Assembly: GCF_014237455.1 (NCBI RefSeq)
Contig: NZ_JABZFL010000113.1
Coordinates: 1 to 32,541 of the forward strand
Direction: 5' to 3'
Length of the DNA stretch: 32,541 nucleotides
From: Desulfobacula sp.
GTDB taxonomy: Bacteria; Desulfobacterota; Desulfobacteria; Desulfobacterales; Desulfobacteraceae
Shown here: positions 1 to 6,124 of the stretch, one piece after another
Numbering within the stretch: position 1 is the stretch's first letter
How the letters are laid out: every line of letters starts with the position of its first letter
Notes under the pieces: generated by a model
Databases searched by the model: none
Told to the model about the DNA's origin: nothing
What the model saw: only the letters and a program-made list of their open reading frames with translations
Program-made: the position numbers and the translations under genes

Positions 1-29
1 CAAAAACAAATTTTCTTTGCCATAACCAA

Positions 30-59
30 TTGATTTTATAGTATATCTTCGCATATACT
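30..59 (+). promoter_or_regulatory. Possible sigma70-type promoter for the PilZ gene
   Basis: TTGATT at 30-35 and TATACT at 54-59 are separated by 18 bp. They match the consensus at 4/6 and 5/6 positions. A start near 66 would leave a leader of about 110 nt before the PilZ gene. The region is AT-rich, so chance matches are likely. Confidence 0.3.
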
Positions 60-130
60 TTTGAGGTAGATGTGGTCAACTTCGAATATATCTCTGATAA
101 AAAATGGGAAACTTCAGTTAATAAAAAAAG

Positions 131-148
131 ATCATTAAAGTTAATGAT
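131..148. promoter_or_regulatory. Perfect AT-rich palindrome upstream of PilZ gene
   Basis: ATCATTAA at 131-138 and TTAATGAT at 141-148 form perfect 8-bp arms around a central AG. The palindrome ends 13 bp before the AAAGGAG ribosome-binding site. It could be an operator for the PilZ gene. Because a CCTTTTCTTT run follows, it could also be a weak terminator of a gene outside the window. Confidence 0.35.
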
Positions 149-178
149 ACCTTTTCTTTGAAAGGAGTTTAAATATCA

Positions 179-526
179 GTGAAAAATGATCCCGGCCATA
201 CGGAAAAAATGAATTTACGGTGTGAAGCAAGAACAAAAAGTCAGGAAAATGCCAGCGTTGAATTTATACCCGGGAAAAATAAAACAGCCTATCATTTTAA
301 GTTAAGGGATTTTTCTTCAAAAGGATTTGGCATAATGGTCCGGAAAGATTCCAAAGTACTCAATCATATCAAGGCAGGGGATGTGTTGGACATGAAATAT
401 CATCCGGAGGAGGCAACAGCCCATCCAATGTCCCACCGAACGCAAATAAAACATATCTCAGAGCCTGAATTTGGAAAGCACCAGGATCATATACTGATCG
501 GGCTTTTGATTCTTGAAAAAAACTGA
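179..526 (+). CDS. Small single-domain PilZ protein (predicted c-di-GMP receptor)
   Basis: This is a 115-residue protein made almost entirely of one PilZ domain, a family that binds cyclic di-GMP and controls motility, adhesion or polysaccharide export. Both ligand motifs are visible: RxxxR as R14-C-E-A-R18, and (D/N)xSxxG as D44-F-S46-S-K-G49. The rest is beta-rich with no signal peptide or membrane segment, so it should act in the cytoplasm, presumably by docking on a partner that is not encoded nearby. The start is GTG at 179, preceded by AAAGGAG at 161-167. The spacing of 11 nt is slightly long, and an in-frame ATG at 209 would remove no core motif. The gene is alone on this strand and converges on the ParB-like gene 43 bp away. 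Confidence 0.8.
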   Translation: MKNDPGHTEKMNLRCEARTKSQENASVEFIPGKNKTAYHFKLRDFSSKGFGIMVRKDSKVLNHIKAGDVLDMKYHPEEATAHPMSHRTQIKHISEPEFGKHQDHILIGLLILEKN

Positions 527-569
527 TCAGTTCGGATTTACCCGTTGTCAGGCCGTCATTGGACGAATC

Positions 570-1655
570 TTAATAGATAAATCCTTCTTTAACCTTTGAA
601 ATCCCGGGAATAATAGTTTGTGTCCTGTTTATCCCGCTGATTCGCCGTATCTGTTGATCCACAAATTCTGCAATGATTTCAGCATCAGATGCCAGAAAAT
701 CTCTTTTCAGAACGATTTTTACAAGAATATCAATAGCTCCGTGAACCGAATGAACCTCCTGGACTTCATCAAGGGCGAATAATTTATTTATAACCGCCAT
801 TTCCGTTGATGTGTTGACATTAATCATAATAAAGGCTGTAATGGTTCGTTTCATTTCAGGATAGTCCGGCGTACTTTTTTCAAGCATGACGGCTCTGAAG
901 GCCTCCATGCTCCTGGGGATCAGTCGGTCAATGCCGATACCGTATCGCCTGTTGGCGGCACTCTCCCAGTGATGATAGACAATATAGGTGTAAAGATCGG
1001 CAACACTTCTTTTGGGAAAATATTTGGGTAAGGCCCCATTGTTTATTATCGTGGTTAAAGGGGTATAAATCGTATTGTACCAATCTTTGGCAGCCTTTTT
1101 AAAATCGGTTTCCTTACCGGATATATCGGTCAAATGATTTTCATGGTTTTTAATCTGCTTTTCTAAATAATTGTATTTTCCAACCTCTGTCAGATCTATT
1201 TTTTCAGGCAGCCCGGTTTTTTCGTAAAACTTTTTTTTCTCGATATATAAAAGGTTTTCCATGGTGTTTTTTGCTGAAAGCAATTCAATGACTTTTGCCT
1301 GGATATCAAACCGTCCCAGTTCTTTTGCTGCTGCAACCCTGTGGTTGCCATCCAGGACAAAATAATCATTTCTGATCTGATAGAGTTGTATCGGGGGCAG
1401 AGATTTTCCTTCACGCATGGCCCTTTTGATATCGGTAAATCTTTTACTTGATACATGTTTTTTAGGCCTGAAATGGGAGTCAAAATCATAATATTTTCCC
1501 ACACTGCCGATAATTTTTTCAAGATCAATAGTTTTAACGCCGTGATCAATGAACTCAACATCTTCTTCCTTTTCCTGCTGCTCATTAAAAGAGCTGACAT
1601 GGTTTTTATCGTCATCCTCTTTTGATGAAAAAAGATTTTTAAAAAAATTTATCAT
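570..1655 (-). CDS. ParB/Srx-like domain protein with C-terminal Lrp/AsnC-type RAM domain
   Basis: This 361-residue protein seems to join three modules. After a charged linker, residues 40-125 look like a ParB/sulfiredoxin-type fold with the box D102-G-N-H-R106 followed by VAAAKELG; in this superfamily the equivalent region binds nucleotides. Residues about 185-255 resemble DUF4032-like sequence (FPKRSVADLYTYIVYHHW). Residues about 271-350 resemble the ligand-binding/dimerisation RAM domain of Lrp/AsnC regulators, ending in TQTIIPGISK. No helix-turn-helix is apparent, so it is not a standard Lrp regulator. It may be a ligand-responsive nucleotide-binding regulator, but this is inference. The ATG has an AGAGG site 8 nt upstream. 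The gene lies 2 bp behind the metallophosphoesterase stop, so the two are probably co-transcribed and translationally coupled. Confidence 0.75.
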   Translation of the reverse strand: MINFFKNLFSSKEDDDKNHVSSFNEQQEKEEDVEFIDHGVKTIDLEKIIGSVGKYYDFDSHFRPKKHVSSKRFTDIKRAMREGKSLPPIQLYQIRNDYFVLDGNHRVAAAKELGRFDIQAKVIELLSAKNTMENLLYIEKKKFYEKTGLPEKIDLTEVGKYNYLEKQIKNHENHLTDISGKETDFKKAAKDWYNTIYTPLTTIINNGALPKYFPKRSVADLYTYIVYHHWESAANRRYGIGIDRLIPRSMEAFRAVMLEKSTPDYPEMKRTITAFIMINVNTSTEMAVINKLFALDEVQEVHSVHGAIDILVKIVLKRDFLASDAEIIAEFVDQQIRRISGINRTQTIIPGISKVKEGFIY

Positions 1656-1657
1656 GG

Positions 1658-2266
1658 TTAGACCTCTAAAATGGTGAATCCACAGGTGTTAATCACTTTT
1701 GTCGAGTTCACTGTTGTGATTCTGTCGGAGTGGGTTTTAAAATCTTTGTGAATATGACCGTGGACAAAATAATCGGGTTTTCTTTTGTTAATTAAATTGA
1801 CGAAACTGTCAAACCCCATATGACATCGGTCTTCAGCATCGTGGATGTGTCTTGGCGGTGCATGGGTGACAACCATGTGGATGCCTCCTTTACGCCAGAT
1901 GGAAAACCACACGCCAAAGATCATTCTTTTCATCTCTTTATCCGTATATTGATTCATGCCGCCATTATGCCATAAAGAGCCTTCAAGTCCCAGAATATTC
2001 AATGATTTGAAGCGGACAACTCTTCCGTGAATATTTTCACACCCCACAGGATTGGATGTAGTGTACCGGATATCGTGGTTGCCTTTTACATAAAAGAGAG
2101 GCCTGTCAAGCCGGTCTCTTAAAAAAGAAAGGTATTCCGGGTCCAGATCGCCACAGGAGATAATCAGGTCTGGGAGTTCAAGAGTTTTGTCTTCAATCAT
2201 CTTAGTCAATGATTTGTCAATAAAATCTGATACCGTCAGGATTTTTAAATTGTGAGGTGTTGTCAG
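1658..2266 (-). CDS. Calcineurin-like metallophosphoesterase (probable CTG start)
   Basis: This is a predicted cytoplasmic binuclear-metal phosphoesterase of about 202 residues; the substrate cannot be read from sequence. Visible metal and phosphate motifs are SCGDLDPEYLSFL, VKGNHD, VTHAPP and VHGHIHK, the usual GD, GNHD, H and GHxH blocks. The first strand with its aspartate (KILTVSDFID) is encoded only upstream of the first conventional start, TTG at 2209. The frame is open back to a stop at 2294-2296 and contains no ATG, GTG or TTG before 2209. CTG at 2266 sits 8 nt behind an AGGA site and restores the complete N-terminus, so I place the start there. A rarer ATT or ATC start cannot be excluded. 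It heads an operon with the ParB-like gene. Confidence 0.8.
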   Translation of the reverse strand: MTTPHNLKILTVSDFIDKSLTKMIEDKTLELPDLIISCGDLDPEYLSFLRDRLDRPLFYVKGNHDIRYTTSNPVGCENIHGRVVRFKSLNILGLEGSLWHNGGMNQYTDKEMKRMIFGVWFSIWRKGGIHMVVTHAPPRHIHDAEDRCHMGFDSFVNLINKRKPDYFVHGHIHKDFKTHSDRITTVNSTKVINTCGFTILEV

Positions 2267-2278
2267 GTTTGTCTTCCT
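2264..2278 (-). promoter_or_regulatory. Ribosome-binding site and CTG start of the phosphoesterase
   Basis: On the minus strand AGGAAGACAAACCTG places an AGGA ribosome-binding site 8 nt before CTG (2266-2264). It is the only well-spaced site in front of the complete phosphoesterase domain, which decides the start choice. Confidence 0.5.
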
Positions 2279-2306
2279 TTGAATAAAAGCATATTAACGC
2301 TATCTT

Positions 2307-2323
2307 GTTACTATCAAAGTAAC
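2307..2323. promoter_or_regulatory. Inverted repeat between divergent phosphoesterase and transporter genes
   Basis: GTTACT-ATCAA-AGTAAC is a perfect 6-bp inverted repeat with a 5-bp spacer, in the AT-rich divergent intergenic region. Its size and position suit an operator, but no regulator is identifiable. Confidence 0.3.
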
Positions 2324-2404
2324 GACTATTAAAAAATCAATATAAAAGTCAAGAAAATAAACAGGCGGGTTTTAAAATAAATAGACCTTTTTTTGGAATA
2401 ATTC

Positions 2405-2448
2405 TTGCCATTTCAAATGATTGTGCTACATAGTAGACTTATTTGAAA
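2405..2448 (+). promoter_or_regulatory. Candidate promoter overlapped by nested inverted repeats
   Basis: TTGCCA (2405-2410) and a poor -10 TACATA (2427-2432) are 16 bp apart. Overlapping them are perfect 8-bp arms TTTCAAAT (2411-2418) and ATTTGAAA (2441-2448). These enclose a second dyad, CTAC-ATA-GTAG (2426-2436). The arrangement suggests an operator or a structured leader controlling the amino-acid transporter. The dyads are certain; the promoter is not. Confidence 0.35.
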
Positions 2449-2547
2449 CAAGGTTTTGTTTTTTAATCATGACTTTTAAAAGGGTCGCCAAAATAAAAAT
2501 TTTCGGCTGCCAGGATAAGTCAAACTTTAAACTTAAGAGGGGGAGAG

Positions 2548-3369
2548 ATGAAAAAAGTATTAATTTCATTATTTGCAATGGCTTTTCTTTTAGTGTCGGC
2601 ACCTGTATTTGCAGATGATATTGAACTGGCCAAAAAATCAACCATTGAAACAATTCTTAAAAGTAAACAGCTTCGAGTTGGTTTTGAATCCGGCTACCTG
2701 CCGTTTGAAATGACCAATAAGGATGGCAACTTCATGGGATTTGACATTGATATGGCAAAAGCGCTTGCCAAATCAATGGGCGTAAAATTTGTTCCGGTAA
2801 ACACTGCATGGGATGGTATTATTCCGGCTCTTGTAACGGATAAGTTTGACATTATCATTGGTGGCATGACCATTACCCAGTCAAGAAACCTTCAGATCAA
2901 TTTTTCCAATCCTTACATTGTTGTCGGACAGGCTATTCTTTTAAATAAAAAGCATGAAGGAACGATTAAATCCTACAAAGATCTGAATGACCCCAAATAT
3001 ATCATTACTTCAAGACTTGGAACCACCGGGGAACAGGCTGCCCAGAAAATGATTCCAAGAGCACAATACAAGTCCTATGAAGCAGAAGGCGAAGCAGCCA
3101 TGGAAGTTATTCAGGGAAATGTAGATGCACTGATTTATGACCTTCCTTTTATTGAAAAAATGCAGGGTCAACATGGTGCGGGTAAAACGATTGCACTTAG
3201 CACGCCTTTTACCTATGAGCCCCTTGCAATGGCCATCAGAAAGGGTGATCCTGACTTCATGAACTACCTGAACAACTTCTTACGCCAATATAAAGGTGAC
3301 GGACTGTGGCAAAGATCATATGACAAATGGTTAAAAAGTACTGACTGGTTTGATAAGGTAGCAGAATAA
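2548..3369 (+). CDS. Periplasmic amino-acid-binding protein of an ABC transporter
   Basis: This 273-residue family 3 solute-binding protein captures a substrate in the periplasm and delivers it to the permease. The signal peptide is residues 1 to about 22 (MKKVLISLF...APVFA). The mature part has the family landmarks: LRVGFESGYLPFE at the first lobe, GFDIDMAKALAKSMG, FDIIIGGMTITQSRN, a hinge region SRLGTTGEQAAQK, and QGNVDALIYDLPF. The GMTIT and SRN segments are typical of binding sites for polar amino acids (the GlnH/HisJ/ArtJ class), but the particular amino acid cannot be assigned. The ATG is preceded by GGGGGAGAG. It is the first gene of a binding protein-permease-ATPase-hydrolase operon, separated from the permease by a terminator-like hairpin. 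Confidence 0.93.
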   Translation: MKKVLISLFAMAFLLVSAPVFADDIELAKKSTIETILKSKQLRVGFESGYLPFEMTNKDGNFMGFDIDMAKALAKSMGVKFVPVNTAWDGIIPALVTDKFDIIIGGMTITQSRNLQINFSNPYIVVGQAILLNKKHEGTIKSYKDLNDPKYIITSRLGTTGEQAAQKMIPRAQYKSYEAEGEAAMEVIQGNVDALIYDLPFIEKMQGQHGAGKTIALSTPFTYEPLAMAIRKGDPDFMNYLNNFLRQYKGDGLWQRSYDKWLKSTDWFDKVAE

Positions 3370-3394
3370 TCATTTGATTATAATGTTTTATTGG

Positions 3395-3427
3395 GGCTGG
3401 CAGGAAAATTTCTTGCCGGCCTTTTTT
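3395..3427 (+). terminator. Intra-operon rho-independent terminator/attenuator
   Basis: Arms GGCTGGCAGGA (3395-3405) and TCTTGCCGGCC (3411-3421) pair over 11 positions with two G-U wobbles. They close a 5-nt loop and are followed directly by six T. Placed between the binding-protein and permease genes, the hairpin should let most transcripts end after the binding protein. That would give the usual excess of binding protein over membrane components. Confidence 0.85.
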
Positions 3428-3459
3428 GATTACCCTAAGAATTAAGGTATGCAAAAGAG

Positions 3460-4476
3460 ATGGACACACAAACATCCAATATTCAAAGATTGAGCAATCC
3501 AACGGCCTATTGGTCTTCAGTGGTAGGTTTTATTGCACTGATGCTGATGGTGATCGGGGCCGTATACTATGCAACTGTAACTGTGGAATATCAGTGGCGA
3601 TGGTATAAGACACCCAAATATTTTATGTATTTAGAGACCGTGACCATTTATGCAGACTCCAACGGTGAAGTAAAAGAAATTAAAGAAAATGGTGACAAGT
3701 TCGATGTCACCATCACAGATGATTTTGGGGATAAAACATATACCGTTCCCAAAGATTCTTTTGATCTGTATGAAGGGGACTTTACATCACCGGGTGATAA
3801 GATTGCCGAATATCAAGGAGGATGGAAGCCGGGTCTTCTGGCACGCGGGTTATGGACTACCTTGAAAATTAGTTTTATATCAACCATTTTAGGGATTCTT
3901 CTGGGGATTATCGGAGGTGTGGCCAGAGTGTCAAATACCCCGGTCCTGAAATGGACCGCCATTACCTATGTGGAAATTATCCGTGGGTCACCGTTGCTGG
4001 TACAGATCATGATTGCCTATTTTGTCTTGGGGACTACGATTAATAAACTTCTCGCCATTAATGGATTCGGCATTATTGATGCGGAATGGTATGGTATTGC
4101 AGCGCTCTCTATTTTTACCGGAGCCTATGTGGTTGAGATAGTCCGTGCAGGCATCGGGGCGATTCATCCCGGCCAGGTGGAAGCCGCTCGATCCGGCGGC
4201 ATGACCTATTTTCAATGCATGTACCATATTATCCTTCCCCAGGCCTTGAAAACCATCCTGCCGCCCCTGGCAGGCCAGTTTATCAATTTGATAAAAGATT
4301 CATCCCTTCTGGGCATGATTGCCATCAGGGAGTTGACCAAGGCAACCCGTGAAGGTATTACAACAAGTCTCCAGACATTTGAATTATGGATTCTGTGCGC
4401 CATACTTTATCTGGTCATGACCTTTACACTTTCCATGTGTGTACAATATCTGGAACGGAGGACTGCATCAAAATGA
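3460..4476 (+). CDS. Polar amino-acid ABC transporter permease with periplasmic insert
   Basis: This 338-residue inner-membrane permease belongs to the HisM/GlnP family. A first membrane helix (residues about 17-40) is followed by roughly 75 mostly polar residues rich in D, K and T (about 50-125). The usual permease core starts with [20 protein letters not shown]. The EAA loop that contacts the ATPase is visible as [20 protein letters not shown] followed by LPQALK and the [16 protein letters not shown] segment. The extra segment before the core makes it longer than common members of roughly 220-250 residues and may form a small periplasmic domain. The ATG has only an AAGG site 12 nt upstream. 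Its stop overlaps the ATPase start as ATGA. Confidence 0.92.
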   Translation: MDTQTSNIQRLSNPTAYWSSVVGFIALMLMVIGAVYYATVTVEYQWRWYKTPKYFMYLETVTIYADSNGEVKEIKENGDKFDVTITDDFGDKTYTVPKDSFDLYEGDFTSPGDKIAEYQGGWKPGLLARGLWTTLKISFISTILGILLGIIGGVARVSNTPVLKWTAITYVEIIRGSPLLVQIMIAYFVLGTTINKLLAINGFGIIDAEWYGIAALSIFTGAYVVEIVRAGIGAIHPGQVEAARSGGMTYFQCMYHIILPQALKTILPPLAGQFINLIKDSSLLGMIAIRELTKATREGITTSLQTFELWILCAILYLVMTFTLSMCVQYLERRTASK

Positions 4477-5204
4477 TAGAAGTAAACAATATATATAAAA
4501 CATTTTATGTCCCCCACGAGGTCAAAGCTCTTGTGGATGTCTCAAATAAAATTGAAGCCGGGGAAGTGGTGGTTGTGATAGGGCCGTCAGGCTCGGGAAA
4601 GAGTACTTTTTTAAGATGTCTGAATCGTCTGGAAACAGCAGAGCAAGGTCAGATCCTCGTGGATGGGGTGGATATTTTTGATCCAAAGACCAATATCAAT
4701 AAAGTCCGGGCTGAGATGGGAATGGTATTCCAGTCCTTTAACCTGTTTCCCCATTTGTCCATCCTTGGAAATGTTACCATTACCCAGAAACTGGTCCGGA
4801 ACAGGGGTAAGAAAGAGCGTGAAGAAAAGGCCATGGCCATTCTTGAAAAGGTGGGTATCGGGGATAAAGCCCGTGCATATCCGGCAAACCTTTCCGGCGG
4901 GCAGCAGCAGCGGGTTGCCATTGCAAGGGCTCTGGCAATGGATCCGAAAATTATGCTCTTTGACGAGCCCACATCTGCTCTTGATCCTGAAATGATCGGA
5001 GAGGTCTTAGATGTTATGAAAACCTTGGCAAAAGAAGGCATGACAATGGTTTGTGTTACCCATGAAATGGGATTTGCAAGGGAAGTGGCCGGCAGGGTCA
5101 TTTTTATGGATGAAGGCAGGATTGTTGAAGAAGGAACCCCGGAACATTTCTTTGTTAACCCTGAACACGACCGGACAAAACTTTTCTTAAAGCAGATTTT
5201 GTAG
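4473..5204 (+). CDS. Polar amino-acid ABC transporter ATP-binding protein
   Basis: This cytoplasmic ATPase of 243 residues drives the transporter. All nucleotide-binding motifs are present: Walker [11 protein letters not shown]-loop FQSFNLFPH, signature [16 protein letters not shown], Walker [15 protein letters not shown], and the H-loop in [13 protein letters not shown]. Length and motif wording match the GlnQ/HisP family. The start is ATG 4473, overlapping the permease stop (ATGA) and preceded by CGGAGGAC. An in-frame upstream ATG at 4386 would lie deep inside the permease gene and adds no homologous sequence. It is translationally coupled to the permease and lies 12 bp before the hydrolase gene. 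Confidence 0.95.
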   Translation: MIEVNNIYKTFYVPHEVKALVDVSNKIEAGEVVVVIGPSGSGKSTFLRCLNRLETAEQGQILVDGVDIFDPKTNINKVRAEMGMVFQSFNLFPHLSILGNVTITQKLVRNRGKKEREEKAMAILEKVGIGDKARAYPANLSGGQQQRVAIARALAMDPKIMLFDEPTSALDPEMIGEVLDVMKTLAKEGMTMVCVTHEMGFAREVAGRVIFMDEGRIVEEGTPEHFFVNPEHDRTKLFLKQIL

Positions 5205-5216
5205 CGTAAAAATATC

Positions 5217-5963
5217 ATGGCACACTACACCATTCATCCTGTCGTCATGGGAACAAAAGTTTTTGATAAAAGTATGATGACCTATCAATACGGTCAGGGC
5301 GAGCAGTATACCATTCCGATCTATACATGGGTGGTAAAAGGCGGCGACAAACATATTCTCGTGGATACAGGGGAGATGAGCCCCATCCAGTCAAAGGACA
5401 GGGAAGATGCCATTGGCGGGAAAATTTATACTTTTGAACAGGGGCTTGGAAAACATGGTTTAACCCCATCGGATATTGATATCGTTATTCACACCCATCT
5501 TCATATGGATCATTGTGAAAATGATTATAAGTGTGGAAATGCCATATTTTATATCCATGAAAAAGAACTTGAATCCATTCATGACCCCCATCCTCTCGAC
5601 TACCGCTATCTGGAAGATTATATTGACGATATTGAAGAAAACGGTCAGATCGAAATCATCAGGGAAGATTGCGAGATCCTGGATGGTATTCGTGTCAAAC
5701 ATACGCCGGTTCACACAAAAGGCGGGTTAACGGTTTATATAGAAACAAAAAAAGGTATTGCCGCGATCACAGGGTTTTGTGTGATAGATGAAAATTTTAA
5801 CCCGCCGCCTGAAATTAAAGGCATGGAAATGGACGTCATTCCACCCGGAACCCATGTGGATGTTTACAGGGCCTATGATATTATGAATCAGGTTCAAAAA
5901 GAAGCCGATATTCTCATCCCCTTGCATGAACCAAGGTTTGCATCAATCGAATCAATCGGCTGA
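5217..5963 (+). CDS. Metallo-beta-lactamase-fold hydrolase, N-acyl-homoserine-lactonase-like
   Basis: This 248-residue cytoplasmic protein resembles the AttM/AiiA-type lactonase branch of the MBL superfamily. The metal motif HxHxDH is H94-L-H96-M-D98-H99. Further ligands are H166 (in TPVHTKGG) and H237 (in PLHEPRF). The aspartate that normally bridges the two metals in the ...TGD... motif appears replaced: the sequence reads ITGFC, with F187 in that place and D191 four residues on. This leaves doubt about binuclear lactonase activity. It starts 12 bp after the ATPase stop with no clear ribosome-binding site, so it is probably the fourth gene of the transporter operon. It may process whatever the transporter imports. 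Quorum quenching is only one possibility. Confidence 0.82.
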   Translation: MAHYTIHPVVMGTKVFDKSMMTYQYGQGEQYTIPIYTWVVKGGDKHILVDTGEMSPIQSKDREDAIGGKIYTFEQGLGKHGLTPSDIDIVIHTHLHMDHCENDYKCGNAIFYIHEKELESIHDPHPLDYRYLEDYIDDIEENGQIEIIREDCEILDGIRVKHTPVHTKGGLTVYIETKKGIAAITGFCVIDENFNPPPEIKGMEMDVIPPGTHVDVYRAYDIMNQVQKEADILIPLHEPRFASIESIG

Positions 5964-6034
5964 TCACCGTCTTAATGGTTAAAAATTTGGAATAAATCCA
6001 AAAAACTTTCCTTAATTAAACTTTACAAAGTACC

Positions 6035-6060
6035 ACAATGTATTACCCTTAAGGCATTGT
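6035..6060. promoter_or_regulatory. Inverted repeat upstream of cooS
   Basis: ACAATG (6035-6040) and CATTGT (6055-6060) are perfect 6-bp arms with a 14-bp spacer, 65 bp before the cooS start. It could be an operator. The spacing does not fit a CRP/FNR/CooA half-site pair, and no regulator gene is adjacent. Confidence 0.25.
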
Positions 6061-6124
6061 ATAGGATTTGGTATGTCCTAAAACAATTGCAACCAGGAGA
6101 AAATTTAAAAACAAGGAGAGATAT

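Noticed and set aside
4649-5218. 189-residue minus-strand open frame opposite the ATPase gene
   Set aside because: It is antisense to Walker and signature motifs of the ABC ATPase; serine/proline-rich shadow with no family resemblance.
6035-6060. CooA/CRP-type operator upstream of cooS
   Set aside because: The 14-bp spacer between the ACAATG/CATTGT arms does not fit the TGT-N6-8-ACA type spacing of CRP/CooA sites, so it is kept only as an unassigned dyad.
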